Origin: JBFXAM01 sp050184295
Lineage (GTDB): Bacteria > Planctomycetota > Phycisphaerae > UBA1845 > Fen-1342
NCBI GenBank assembly: GCA_050184295.1
Contig: JBFXAM010000084.1
Span: 1 to 19,060 of the forward strand
Length of the DNA stretch: 19,060 bases
Reading direction: 5' to 3'
The notes beneath the pieces are model-generated. The model was given only the letters and a program-made list of their open reading frames with translations. It was not told where the DNA came from and searched no databases. Of the stretch, positions 1-7,246 are shown one piece after another; position 1 is the first letter of the stretch, and every line of letters begins with the position of its first letter. Both the position numbers and the translations under genes were made by a program.

Positions 1-1
1 G

Positions 2-154
2 GAGCGCGGGACCGGGCTGGGGCTTTCGATTATCCGGCACGCGGTGAATGCGATGGGGGGGGCGATCAAGCTGACCAGCGAGGTCGGCGTGGGGACGCGC
101 TTCACGGTCACGATTCCGCAGAGAACGGTTGCTTCGGCGGGTCATCTGGATTGA
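2..154 (+). CDS. Sensor histidine kinase, C-terminal fragment (PhoR-like by context)
   Basis: Only the last 50 residues are inside the window; the gene begins upstream. The reading frame starting at base 2 shows the G2 box of a GHKL-type ATPase domain, GTGLGLSIIRHAVNAMGG, followed by a short strand region ending near FTVTIP and a TGA stop at 152-154. This is the ATP-lid and final beta-strand region of a two-component sensor kinase, the part that binds ATP for autophosphorylation of the (unseen) histidine. The pst operon begins 220 bp downstream on the same strand, and phoR is often placed there, so a phosphate-sensing PhoR is the most likely identity. The fragment itself cannot distinguish PhoR from other kinases. 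Kinase family: confident. PhoR: inferred from position only. Confidence 0.85.
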   Translation, partial: ERGTGLGLSIIRHAVNAMGGAIKLTSEVGVGTRFTVTIPQRTVASAGHLD

Positions 155-374
155 CCATAACTTATTTCATTTAAAAATATTACGGTTCGTTAACGTGGCT
201 GGCGCGCGGTTGGTGGCGGCGAAACCGGGTGCGCTACGGCCCGAACGGCGCAACCGATCCCGGCCATTCCACGGTCGGGGCTCCCCCATTAATTCAATCT
301 TAACGGTCGGGGTGTACCACAAGGGCGGCGGATGGAGCCGCACTTCGCGGGTTGTGCATTTGGGAGGCTGCGCG
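155..374 (+). promoter_or_regulatory. pst operon control region with direct repeats
   Basis: This spacer separates the kinase gene from pstS. It opens with an AT-rich block (about 157-182) unusual for this GC-rich window. TTGACC (151-156), overlapping the kinase stop, could act as a -35, but no well-spaced -10 is convincing. A 10-bp sequence, ACGGTCGGGG, occurs at 271-280 and again at 303-312, 32 bp apart (about three helical turns), and TTAACG occurs at 190-195 and 300-305. Such spaced repeats upstream of a pst operon are what a dimeric PhoB-type regulator would bind, but neither matches the classical Pho box and the assignment is only suggestive. A GGGAGG ribosome site at 362-367 precedes pstS. 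Confidence 0.35.
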
Positions 375-1424
375 ATGTCCATCGTGATTTCGCGAACGTT
401 GGCGGCGAGCGTCGTCGCGGTCGGCCTGGTCGTGATTGGCAGTTCGTTGTCAGGGGCGCAAGCCGGACAGGAGAAGCGCACCGACTACAAGAGTCTCTCC
501 GGCAAGATTCGGATTGACGGCTCCAGCACGGTCGCTCCGATCGTCGCGGCGGCCGCCGAGATGTACCGTGCCGACAGTCCCCGCACGAACGTGGTGGTGG
601 GGATCAGCGGCACGGGCGGCGGGTTCAAGAAATTCCTCGAAACCGACGCGGCGCTTCGCACTGACATCAGCAACGCTTCGCGCCCCATCCATGAGCAGGA
701 GTTGAGCCGCGCGAAGGAGCTGGGAGCCGAGTTCATCGAGCTTCCGATCGCGTACGACGGAATCGCGATCGTGGTGAATCCGCAGAACAAGTTCTGCGAG
801 TACCTGACGGTCGACGAGCTGAAGCGCATCTGGTCGCCGGGCAGCAAGATCGACAACTGGAAGGACGTGCGGACCGGGTTTCCCGACCTGCGGCTGCGGC
901 TTTTCGGCCCCGGGGCGGACAGCGGCACGTTCGACTATTTCACGGAAGCCATTGTAGGTAAAGAGGATGCGAGTCGGAGCGACTACACCGCGAGCGAGAA
1001 TGACAACGTGCTTGTGCGCGGCGTAGAGGGCGAGGCGGGCGCGCTGGGCTACTTCGGGTTCTCGTATTTTGAGGCGAACAAGGCGCGGCTGAAGCTCGTC
1101 GGCGTGGACGCGACGGGCGGCGGTGCGATCAAGCCGTCGCTGGCGACGATTCGCGACCACAGCTACCACCCGCTCTCGCGGCCGCTCTTCATCTACGTGG
1201 CGCGCGGGGCCGCCGAGCGTGCCGAAGTGGTCGGGTTTGTCGAGTATCTGTTGTTGAACGCGAAGCGCATCGTCGAGCATCCGCGCGTGAATTACGTCGC
1301 GCTGCCCGACGAGCTTTACCAGAACATTCTGAAACGCTTTCGGGAGAAGATTACGGGCACGGTGTATTCGACGGCGGAGCGTAAGACCCGCCCGATTGCC
1401 GAACTGTACGGCGGCAAGCCCTAG
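375..1424 (+). CDS. pstS: Phosphate ABC transporter, periplasmic phosphate-binding protein PstS
   Basis: This 349-residue protein captures phosphate outside the inner membrane and hands it to PstCA. Residues 1-30 form a signal peptide with a likely cleavage after AQA30; there is no lipobox cysteine. Phosphate-contact motifs of the family are present in order: DGSSTVAP (48-55), GTGGG (79-83), ISNASRP (98-104) and GADSGTFDYF (180-189). The ATG at 375 is chosen because GGGAGG lies 7 nt upstream and the signal peptide follows at once. The open frame extends back to 129, but those codons encode no recognisable extension and run through the control region. It is the first gene of pstSCAB. A 10-bp palindrome (1426-1435) directly after the stop could reduce read-through into pstC, but it is short. 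The identification is firm. Confidence 0.95.
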   Translation: MSIVISRTLAASVVAVGLVVIGSSLSGAQAGQEKRTDYKSLSGKIRIDGSSTVAPIVAAAAEMYRADSPRTNVVVGISGTGGGFKKFLETDAALRTDISNASRPIHEQELSRAKELGAEFIELPIAYDGIAIVVNPQNKFCEYLTVDELKRIWSPGSKIDNWKDVRTGFPDLRLRLFGPGADSGTFDYFTEAIVGKEDASRSDYTASENDNVLVRGVEGEAGALGYFGFSYFEANKARLKLVGVDATGGGAIKPSLATIRDHSYHPLSRPLFIYVARGAAERAEVVGFVEYLLLNAKRIVEHPRVNYVALPDELYQNILKRFREKITGTVYSTAERKTRPIAELYGGKP

Positions 1425-1472
1425 GCCGGCGCCGGGTGCGTTGGGCGCGTCAGCGGGGAGCGCAGGGATCGC

Positions 1473-2363
1473 ATGAGGACGCTTCGCAACGCACGCGAGA
1501 ACGCGGTCCACGTCGCGCTTTTCGTCTGCGCGTGCCTGACCGTTCTGACGACCGCCGGCATTACGATCGTCCTGATCGCCGAGTCCGTGCCCTTTTTCGA
1601 GCAGGTGCCGGTCTGGGAATTCGTGTTCGGCACACGCTGGGCGCCGCAGTTCGAGCCGCGCAGTTTCGGCGCGCTGCCGCTGATCGTGGGCACATTGCAG
1701 GTCGCGATCGGCGGGCTGCTGGTGGCGCTGCCGATCGGGATTCCGACGGCGATCTTTCTGAGCGAGTACGCGCCGCATTGGCTGCGACAGGCGCTCAAGC
1801 CGGTGATCGAGATCTTGGCGGGCATTCCGAGCGTGGTGTTCGGCTATTTTGCCCTGAGCTTCATCACGCCGCACCTTCTGAAGCCGTTTTTCAACGAAGT
1901 GGGCGTGTTCAACGCGGCGAGCGCCGCGATCGTGGTCGGGATCATGACGATCCCGACGATCGTGTCGCTGTGCGACGATGCGTTCCGGGCGGTGCCGCGG
2001 ACGCTGCGCGAGGCGAGCTTTGCACTGGCGGCGACCAAGCTGGAGGTCTCGACTCGGATCGTCTTTCCGGCGGCGCTTTCGGGCGTGATTGCGGCGGTGC
2101 TGCTGGCGCTGGCGCGCGCGATCGGCGAGACGATGGCCGTGGCGCTGGCCGCGGGCATGACGCCGCGGATGACGCTGAATCCGCTGGAGAGCGTCCAGAC
2201 GATGACGGGGCACATCGTGATGGTGAGCATGGGAGACACGCCGGCGGGCTCGGTCGAGTATCACACGATTTTCGCGGTGGGGCTGGCGCTGTTTCTCATG
2301 ACGTTCAGCATCAACTGGTTCGCGTCGCGCGTGCTGCGGCGTTACCGGGAGGTGTACGAGTGA
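1473..2363 (+). CDS. pstC: Phosphate ABC transporter permease PstC
   Basis: This 296-residue inner-membrane subunit forms the phosphate channel with PstA. The first transmembrane helix is at about 13-36, followed by a periplasmic loop (WEFVFGTRWAPQF region) and five further hydrophobic segments. The cytoplasmic EAA loop, which docks on the ATPase, is visible around REASFALAATK, ending in the typical LARAIGETM helix start. The ATG at 1473 has an AGGGA-type ribosome site about 6 nt upstream, and the length is normal for the family. It lies 48 bp after pstS, and its TGA overlaps the GTG start of pstA by 4 bp, so PstC and PstA are probably translationally coupled. The overall PstC pattern (long loop 1, GTRWAPQF motif) distinguishes it from PstA. 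Confidence 0.95.
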   Translation: MRTLRNARENAVHVALFVCACLTVLTTAGITIVLIAESVPFFEQVPVWEFVFGTRWAPQFEPRSFGALPLIVGTLQVAIGGLLVALPIGIPTAIFLSEYAPHWLRQALKPVIEILAGIPSVVFGYFALSFITPHLLKPFFNEVGVFNAASAAIVVGIMTIPTIVSLCDDAFRAVPRTLREASFALAATKLEVSTRIVFPAALSGVIAAVLLALARAIGETMAVALAAGMTPRMTLNPLESVQTMTGHIVMVSMGDTPAGSVEYHTIFAVGLALFLMTFSINWFASRVLRRYREVYE

Positions 2364-3244
2364 GCGCCGCGCCGTCGCTCTTCGCGCCGCGGCTCGCACG
2401 GCGCCGGTTCGTCGGCGGCGTGTTCACGCTGCTGTGCCTGGTGTTCAGCCTGTTCGCGCTCGTGGTGCTGGCGATGCTGCTCACGCGGGTGTTTGCAGAG
2501 GGTTGGGCGTACATCACGCCGCACTTTTTCACGAATCCGCCTTCGGACCTGAACCCGGAGCGCGCTGGCATCCAGGTGGCGATCATCGGCAGCGTGCTCC
2601 TGATCGGGCTGACGGGTCTGGTGGCGGTGCCGGTCGGCATCGGGGCGGCGGTGTACCTCGAGGAATACGCCCGGCACGGGCGGCTGTCGCGCTTCATCGC
2701 GCTGAACATCGCGAACCTGGCGGGCGTGCCGTCGATTGTGTACGGCATTCTGGGCCTGGCGGTCTTCGTGCGGTGGATGGCGTTGGGGCGGAGCGTCGTA
2801 TCGGGTGCGTTGACGATGGCGCTGCTGGCCCTTCCGGTGATCATCATCGCCAGCCGCGAAGCGATCTCGGCGGTCCCCAGTTCGCTGCGTGAGGCGGCGT
2901 ACGGGCTCGGGGCGACGCGCTGGCAGGTGGTCCGATACCATGTGCTCCCGGCGGCGCTGCCGGGCATGATGACCGGGATCATCCTGGCGCTCTCGCGTGC
3001 GATCGGTGAGGCGGCGCCGCTGATCCTGGTGGGCGCCGCGACCTATGTCTTCCAGGCGCCGCAAGGGCTGCGCGATGCGTTCACGGTGCTCCCGATCCAG
3101 ATCTTCAACTGGGCGGAGAAGCCCGATCCGGAGTTTCACGGCCTCGCGGCCGGAGCGATCATCGTTCTTCTCGGCGTGCTGCTCACGATGAACGCCGCCG
3201 CCATTGGGATCCGCGCATGGCAGCAGAACCAAAAGCTCTCGTGA
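2360..3244 (+). CDS. pstA: Phosphate ABC transporter permease PstA
   Basis: This 294-residue integral membrane protein is the partner of PstC. It has an N-terminal transmembrane helix (about residues 17-43), the periplasmic segment with FFTNPPSDLNPERAGI, then five more helices. The EAA loop reads REAAYGLGATRWQVV with LPAALPG, and is followed by LSRAIGEAAP, as is typical for PstA. The start is the GTG at 2360, inside the pstC stop region (GTGA), with GGGAGGTG 5-6 nt upstream. The same open frame continues upstream to 1436, but that part lies across pstC in another frame and looks like a shadow. The stop TGA (3242-3244) overlaps the possible second start of pstB. Length and motifs are complete. 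Confidence 0.94.
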   Translation: MSAAPSLFAPRLARRRFVGGVFTLLCLVFSLFALVVLAMLLTRVFAEGWAYITPHFFTNPPSDLNPERAGIQVAIIGSVLLIGLTGLVAVPVGIGAAVYLEEYARHGRLSRFIALNIANLAGVPSIVYGILGLAVFVRWMALGRSVVSGALTMALLALPVIIIASREAISAVPSSLREAAYGLGATRWQVVRYHVLPAALPGMMTGIILALSRAIGEAAPLILVGAATYVFQAPQGLRDAFTVLPIQIFNWAEKPDPEFHGLAAGAIIVLLGVLLTMNAAAIGIRAWQQNQKLS

Positions 3245-4098
3245 TGTCGCCGCCCGCGGACGGCCTCGAGCGTTCGGCGCCGCCTTCGCCGCTCTTGCGC
3301 CCCGTGGTTCCGACGCGCGCCGCGGAGGCCGCGGAAGCGCAGCGCCCGCGCGAGCCGGTGATGCGGACGCTGGGTCTGACGATCCGCTATGGCCAGTTTC
3401 GCGCCGTGCACGACGTGTCGATGGACTTTTCGCCGCGGCAGGTGACGGCGATCATCGGTCCATCGGGATGCGGCAAGAGCACACTGCTGCGCTCGCTGAA
3501 CCGCATGAACGACCTGGTCCCGGGGTCGCACGTCGAGGGGCAGGTGCTGTTTCACGGCGCGGACGTGTACGGGCCCGGGGCGGACCCGGTCGATCTGCGG
3601 CGGCGCGTGGGCATGGTGTTCCAGAAGCCGAACCCGTTTCCCAAAAGCATCTACAAGAACGTGGCGTGGGGCGCGCAGATCAACGGCTATCGGGGCAACA
3701 TCGGCGACCTGGTGGAGCAGTCGCTGCGCAAGGCGGCGCTGTGGGAGGAAGTGAAGGACAAGCTCAACCAGAGCGCCCTGGCATTGTCCGGCGGGCAGCA
3801 GCAGCGGCTGTGCATCGCGCGCGCGATCGCGCTGGAGCCGGAGGTGCTGCTGATGGACGAGCCGTGCTCGGCGCTCGACCCCATCGCGACCGCTCGGGTG
3901 GAGGATCTGATCGATCAGTTGAAAGCGCAGTACGCGGTCATCCTGGTGACGCACAACATGCAGCAGGCGGCCCGCGTGAGCGACCGCACGGCGTTCATGT
4001 ACATGGGCGAGCTGGTCGAAGTCGGGCTGACCAGCGTCATCTTCACCAAGCCGACCAACCAGCGCACCCAGGACTACATCACCGGCCGCTTCGGCTGA
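3217..4098 (+). CDS. pstB: Phosphate ABC transporter ATP-binding protein PstB
   Basis: This cytoplasmic ATPase powers PstCA. From the 3217 start it has 293 residues: Walker A GPSGCGKST (81-89), Q-loop Gln136 in VFQKPNPFP, ABC signature LSGGQQQR (190-197), Walker B VLLMDEP (210-216), D-loop SALD (219-222) and switch His246. All are intact. The start is uncertain. ATG 3217 overlaps pstA by 28 bp and has GGGA upstream; ATG 3244 overlaps the pstA stop as TGATG; ATG 3361 would begin exactly at the conserved domain. Residues 1-46 are a Pro/Ala/Arg-rich tail that ordinary PstB proteins (about 250 residues) lack. If translated, it is a disordered extension. Function is certain; the N-terminus is not. 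Confidence 0.95.
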   Translation: MAAEPKALVMSPPADGLERSAPPSPLLRPVVPTRAAEAAEAQRPREPVMRTLGLTIRYGQFRAVHDVSMDFSPRQVTAIIGPSGCGKSTLLRSLNRMNDLVPGSHVEGQVLFHGADVYGPGADPVDLRRRVGMVFQKPNPFPKSIYKNVAWGAQINGYRGNIGDLVEQSLRKAALWEEVKDKLNQSALALSGGQQQRLCIARAIALEPEVLLMDEPCSALDPIATARVEDLIDQLKAQYAVILVTHNMQQAARVSDRTAFMYMGELVEVGLTSVIFTKPTNQRTQDYITGRFG

Positions 4099-4138
4099 TC
4101 GCGCCGCTGCCCGCCGGCCCGGGAGCCCGGCCGCGATC
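4097..4138 (+). terminator. GC-rich hairpin after pstB
   Basis: GATCGCG (4097-4103, overlapping the pstB stop) pairs perfectly with CGCGATC (4132-4138). An inner GCCGG/CCGGC stem (4113-4117 with 4127-4131) can form inside. There is no T-tract. It could attenuate read-through from pst into phoU or stabilise the 3' end of the pst mRNA. The separate phoU promoter just downstream fits a partial transcription boundary here. Confidence 0.35.
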
Positions 4139-4162
4139 GACTCCCTGAAAACCGCGGCCACG

Positions 4163-4190
4163 TTGTGCGCGCTCACAAACTCCTTACAAT
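4163..4190 (+). promoter_or_regulatory. phoU promoter, probably giving a leaderless mRNA
   Basis: TTGTGC (4163-4168) and TACAAT (4185-4190) are separated by 16 bp, a good housekeeping-sigma arrangement. The last base of the -10 is only 9 nt before the phoU ATG, so transcription should begin at or within about 3 nt of the start codon. No Shine-Dalgarno sequence is present between them. This is inferred from sequence only. Confidence 0.55.
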
Positions 4191-4199
4191 CGATCGCTG

Positions 4200-4865
4200 A
4201 TGACCGCCCACTTTGTCAGTTTGCTCGACGAACTCCGCCGCCGGTCGCTGCGCATGGCGGCGCAGGTCGAGGACATGGTGCAGGAGGCGACCGACTGCGT
4301 CTTCGCACCCAACGACGCGCTCGCCCGCCGCGTCATGATGCGCGACGCCGAGGTCGACGCCGAGGAAGTGCAGGTTGAGTCGGAGGTGATTCGGCTGCTG
4401 GCGCTGTATCAGCCGGTCGGCGTGGACCTGCGCTTGCTGTGCACCGTGCTGAAGGTCAACAACGACCTGGAGCGCGTGGCGGACTGCGCCGTGAACATCG
4501 CGGAGCGCGCCCGGCACCTCGAGGTGCAGCCGATCGCCGACGGCTGCCCCGATCTGAAGCAGATGTGTCCCGTGGTGCGGCGGATTCTCCGCAATGCGGT
4601 GCGGGCCTACAGCGCCGAGGACGCCGAGGCCGCGCGCGAAGTGCTGACGGAGGACTCGGCGATCGACGCCGTGTATCAGCAGATCATTCGGCACATCGTC
4701 AATCACGCGCCGAAGTCGCCGGGCGCGATCGCGGCGTATCTCGATCTGCTGTCGATCGCAAAGAACCTCGAGCGCATCGCCGATCACGCGACGAATATCG
4801 CGGAGGACGTGATCTTCCTGTCCACCGGCTACATCGTGCGACACCAGGCGGACACCGGTCGCTGA
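4200..4865 (+). CDS. phoU: Phosphate signalling and transport accessory protein PhoU
   Basis: This 221-residue all-helical protein has two PhoU repeats. Each carries the family's metal-binding helix motif: NNDLERVADCAVNIAE (87-102) and KNLERIADHATNIAED (188-203). PhoU proteins bind metal ions, associate with the PstB and PhoR components, and keep phosphate uptake and the Pho regulon off when phosphate is sufficient. Length is typical (E. coli PhoU is about 240). It follows pstB after 101 bp with its own predicted promoter, so it may be expressed independently of pst induction as well as by read-through. No ribosome-binding site is visible before the ATG, which agrees with a leaderless start. 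It converges with coaB, with the two stops 19 bp apart. Confidence 0.95.
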   Translation: MTAHFVSLLDELRRRSLRMAAQVEDMVQEATDCVFAPNDALARRVMMRDAEVDAEEVQVESEVIRLLALYQPVGVDLRLLCTVLKVNNDLERVADCAVNIAERARHLEVQPIADGCPDLKQMCPVVRRILRNAVRAYSAEDAEAAREVLTEDSAIDAVYQQIIRHIVNHAPKSPGAIAAYLDLLSIAKNLERIADHATNIAEDVIFLSTGYIVRHQADTGR

Positions 4866-4887
4866 GCGGCGCATTCGCGGCGGCTCA
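4863..4887. terminator. Small hairpin between convergent phoU and coaB
   Basis: TGAGC (4863-4867) pairs with GCTCA (4883-4887), with an inner CGC/GCG (4870-4872 with 4877-4879) and an ATTC loop. The arms contain the two converging stop codons, so one palindrome would serve both strands. It is short and has no T-tract, so the terminator role is weakly supported. Confidence 0.25.
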
Positions 4888-5610
4888 CGGATGGCCGCGA
4901 GCGGCGAGCGCCTCGATGGCGCGGATCAGCCGGCGGGCGGTCGTGCGTTTGTCGGCGGGGGGCAGCGTTAGCCAAGCCTGGCCCCGGACGAGCCATTCGA
5001 CCCGCGAGCGGTCGGCCCCGATCGCGGCGGGGCGATTCAGCACAATCGCGTCGAGATTCTTTCGCGTCAGCTTGTCGGCGGCGCGAGCGCGGGCGCGGCG
5101 ATCCTCGAGCGCAAACCCGACCACCAATTGGCGGTCGCGACGCGCTGCGGAGAGCGTTGCGAGCACATCCGGGGTCGGTTTCAGGCGTACGATCAGATCG
5201 GTCGCCGACTTCTTGCGCTTGGTCCGTGCGGGCGCCGCCGGCGTGTAGTCGGCCACCGCCGCCGCCATGATCAACGCGTCCTGGCGCGGCCAGGCCCGCC
5301 GGCACGCGCGCAGCAGGTCCGCGGCGCTGGTGATCGCGATGCAGTCCGCACCCTCGGGCGGCGGCAGCGCCACGGGACCGTGAACCAGCGTCACGCGGTG
5401 GCCGCGGAGGAGCGCCTCCGCCGCGAGCGCGAAGCCCATCTTTCCTGACGAGTCGTTCGACAGGTAACGCACCGGGTCGAGGTATTCGCGCGTCGGGCCG
5501 GCGGTGATGAGAATCCGCAGCCCCGGGCGCTGACGCGCGAGCTGCCGCGCCGGCCGTCGCTTGCCGACTGGTGACCGACGACCGGTGGCGCGGGAGCGAA
5601 GACGGGTCAT
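4885..5610 (-). CDS. coaB: Phosphopantothenate-cysteine ligase (CoaB), separate from CoaC
   Basis: This 241-residue enzyme activates 4'-phosphopantothenate with a nucleotide and joins it to cysteine, the second step from pantothenate to coenzyme A. Family motifs are all present: TAGPTREYLDPVR (36-48), SNDSSGKMG (51-59), AAAVADY (116-122), the flexible KRKK lysine segment (131-134), TPD (146-148), VGFALED (164-170) and KNLDAIVLN (184-192). Residues 1-30 are basic and low in conserved sequence and look like the linker of a CoaBC fusion. The ATG at 5610 is the only obvious start; no strong ribosome site is seen. The preceding coaC stop is in the same reading frame, 8 sense codons away. It is last in the gmk-rpoZ-coaC-coaB operon. 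Confidence 0.92.
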   Translation of the reverse strand: MTRLRSRATGRRSPVGKRRPARQLARQRPGLRILITAGPTREYLDPVRYLSNDSSGKMGFALAAEALLRGHRVTLVHGPVALPPPEGADCIAITSAADLLRACRRAWPRQDALIMAAAVADYTPAAPARTKRKKSATDLIVRLKPTPDVLATLSAARRDRQLVVGFALEDRRARARAADKLTRKNLDAIVLNRPAAIGADRSRVEWLVRGQAWLTLPPADKRTTARRLIRAIEALAARGHP

Positions 5611-5634
5611 TTCATTTGAACTGCCGGCGCCGAC

Positions 5635-6255
5635 TCAGCCGCGTGGGTTTCTCGGCCCGGCGGCGCGTAGCTGTTCGACGATCGCGGCAACGATCGCGTC
5701 GGGTTCGCTCATGCGACCGACGCCCACCGCGCGACAGGCCTGCCAGCCGCTCTCCGGTCCAACCATGAGCACGCCCGCATCGCGCAGCAGCGCGACGTTG
5801 CGCTGCACGGCGGCGTTTTGCCACATGCGGGCATTCATCGCCGGCGCGAGCATCACCGGGCAGGCCGCGCCCAGCAGCAGGGCGCTGACGAGATCGTCCG
5901 CGAGTCCGCCGGCAAACTTGCCGATCACGTCGGCGGTCGCGGGCGCGACGACGATCAGATCGGCGGACTCGCTGAGCTTGAGGTGCGTAATGTCGCCGGC
6001 GTCGGCGGGGCGCCAGGGGTCGAGGTGCACGGCGCGGCCGCTGAGCGCTTGGAAGGTCACTGGACCGACGAATCGCCGCGCGTTTCGCGTCATCGCCACC
6101 GCGACGCCGCAGCCACGCTGCACGAGCGTCGAGACGAGCGTGGCGGTCTTGTACGCGGCAATGCCGCCCGCGACGCAGACGAGCACTTCACGGCCGGCGA
6201 GCGACGGGCCCCCGGCGGCGCGGGGGTCGTTCGGGTTGGCGTTGGGCGCGGTCAA
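5635..6255 (-). CDS. coaC: Phosphopantothenoylcysteine decarboxylase (CoaC)
   Basis: This FMN-dependent enzyme of the HFCD family decarboxylates phosphopantothenoylcysteine to phosphopantetheine. Counting from the TTG at 6255 (206 residues) it shows VAGGIAAYK (28-36), catalytic His91 in DITHLKLS, VAPATAD (103-109), the substrate clamp PAMNARMW (138-145) and the active-site Cys174 in QACRAVGVGRM. The glycine that usually follows this cysteine is Arg175 here. The start is uncertain: the frame is open further upstream to another TTG at 6333, inside rpoZ, and no ATG is available. TTG 6255 is 25 bp after the rpoZ stop and is preferred. The protein ends at a TGA (5635-5637) in frame with coaB. Residues 1-20 are probably unstructured or a mis-set start. 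Confidence 0.9.
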   Translation of the reverse strand: MTAPNANPNDPRAAGGPSLAGREVLVCVAGGIAAYKTATLVSTLVQRGCGVAVAMTRNARRFVGPVTFQALSGRAVHLDPWRPADAGDITHLKLSESADLIVVAPATADVIGKFAGGLADDLVSALLLGAACPVMLAPAMNARMWQNAAVQRNVALLRDAGVLMVGPESGWQACRAVGVGRMSEPDAIVAAIVEQLRAAGPRNPRG

Positions 6256-6280
6256 GCGGGGGCGGCTCGCGTTGGGGGCG

Positions 6281-6508
6281 CTAGTCAGCGTCGTTCGGAT
6301 CGACCAGCCCGGAGGACTCGTAGTCGATCGCAACCTTGCCCTGGAGGATTTCGTCGATGACGACTTCCATGGGTGTCTTGCCGTGCGTGTCGACCATCGG
6401 GCGCGCGCCCTGCATGAGCTCCAGCCAGCGTTTCTGGATGAGCACGGCGAGCTTGAAGCGGCCGCCGACGCGGTTGATGATTTCGTCGCTCTTGAGGGCT
6501 TCGATCAT
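6281..6508 (-). CDS. rpoZ: DNA-directed RNA polymerase subunit omega
   Basis: This 75-residue protein begins MIEALKSDEIINRVGGRF, followed by KLAVLIQKRW and PMEVVIDEILQGKVAI. This is the omega fold (helix with a conserved Arg-Phe turn, then a central helix) that latches beta' during RNA polymerase assembly. The ATG at 6508 overlaps the gmk stop (ATGA), the usual gmk-rpoZ coupling. The open frame runs 29 codons further into gmk, and I regard that part as out-of-frame gmk sequence. Omega proteins are short and variable, so the call leans partly on the conserved gmk-rpoZ-coaBC gene order. Expression should follow gmk. Confidence 0.85.
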   Translation of the reverse strand: MIEALKSDEIINRVGGRFKLAVLIQKRWLELMQGARPMVDTHGKTPMEVVIDEILQGKVAIDYESSGLVDPNDAD

Positions 6509-7083
6509 GCCTGCGCGCACTCCCGACGGATAATGTCCAGCACCTGATTCACCGAATCCTCCAGTATATCGTTGGTGATGATGTACGGATAGCACCCGCT
6601 GGCGCGGGCAAATGCGATCTCGCCGTCCGCCTCCGCCAGCCGTTTCTTTTGCAGCGTCTCGGACTCCGTCCGGCGGCCTTCGAGGCGCGCCCGCAGCGTC
6701 GCCATGGTGGGCGGCAGGACGAAGACCCGGACGGAGTCCGGCATTCGCTCTGCGACCTGGGCGCCGCCCTGCACATCGATTTCAAGAATGATGAACGCGC
6801 CCTGCGCCAGGGCGGCTTCCACCGGGCGGCGCGGCGTGCCGTAGAGGTGTCCGAGGTACTCGGCGTGTTCGAGCAGCTCGCCTCCGTCGAGCATGGCCTG
6901 GAACCGCTCACGATCGACGAATTGGTAGTGCTGTCCGTCGACTTCATGCCCGCGTCGCGGGCGAGTGGTGACCGACACGGACCAGCGCGCGTCGTGGAGG
7001 CGCTTCAGCAGCTCATCGCAAATGGACGTCTTGCCCGCCCCCGAGGGGCCGCTGATCACGACCAATCGCCCGCGCTGACTCAT
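6505..7083 (-). CDS. gmk: Guanylate kinase
   Basis: This 192-residue enzyme phosphorylates GMP to GDP with ATP. The P-loop GPSGAGKTS is at 12-20. SVTTRPRRGHEVDGQHY (about 36-52) is the GMP-binding segment with its arginines, and ILEIDVQGG (about 98-106) is the conserved nucleotide-core strand. The lid region carries RRTESETLQKKRL. Length is normal for bacterial Gmk. It is the first gene of the - strand operon and is coupled to rpoZ by a 4-bp overlap. No ribosome-binding site is visible before the ATG at 7083; a -10-like CATAAT lies 8 nt upstream, suggesting a leaderless mRNA. Confidence 0.96.
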   Translation of the reverse strand: MSQRGRLVVISGPSGAGKTSICDELLKRLHDARWSVSVTTRPRRGHEVDGQHYQFVDRERFQAMLDGGELLEHAEYLGHLYGTPRRPVEAALAQGAFIILEIDVQGGAQVAERMPDSVRVFVLPPTMATLRARLEGRRTESETLQKKRLAEADGEIAFARASGCYPYIITNDILEDSVNQVLDIIRRECAQA

Positions 7084-7091
7084 GCCGCGGA

Positions 7092-7097
7092 ATTATG
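7092..7097 (-). promoter_or_regulatory. -10-like hexamer of gmk
   Basis: Read on the - strand, CATAAT lies 8 nt before the gmk ATG, with no Shine-Dalgarno sequence between. No strong -35 is seen; TGGAAC, 17 bp upstream, is a weak match. If used, the transcript would start close to the start codon. Confidence 0.4.
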
Positions 7098-7128
7098 CGC
7101 AGCACCGCGCGAAAGTTCCACCGCCCGC

Positions 7129-7157
7129 TTGGTCATCCCGCGCGACACTGCTATTCT
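7129..7157 (+). promoter_or_regulatory. Putative promoter of the MIP channel gene
   Basis: TTGGTC (7129-7134) and TATTCT (7152-7157) are spaced by 17 bp in the gmk/channel divergent region. The predicted leader to the ATG at 7247 is about 80 nt. The match is moderate. Confidence 0.4.
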
Positions 7158-7246
7158 GCCCGCCACGCGCGGCCGCATCGGGGCAAGTTGACCGCACCGG
7201 TGGGTGTCTGGGCGCACATCCGATTGAACTTCGTGGAGCTGAACTG

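Noticed and set aside
1436..2359. Upstream extension of the pstA frame, giving a 602-residue open frame
   Set aside because: It lies across pstC in another frame, has Arg/Gly-rich shadow composition and no family features. The GTG at 2360 with a good ribosome site is the real start.
450..2399. A 649-codon antisense open frame over pstS and pstC
   Set aside because: Its composition (Arg, His, Asp, Gln-rich) is typical of the complement of high-GC coding sequence, and no domain is visible.
5635..5637. coaC stop as a sequencing error
   Set aside because: This cannot be decided from the sequence. Both halves are complete and a plausible start follows, so they are annotated as separate genes and the doubt is recorded as a finding.
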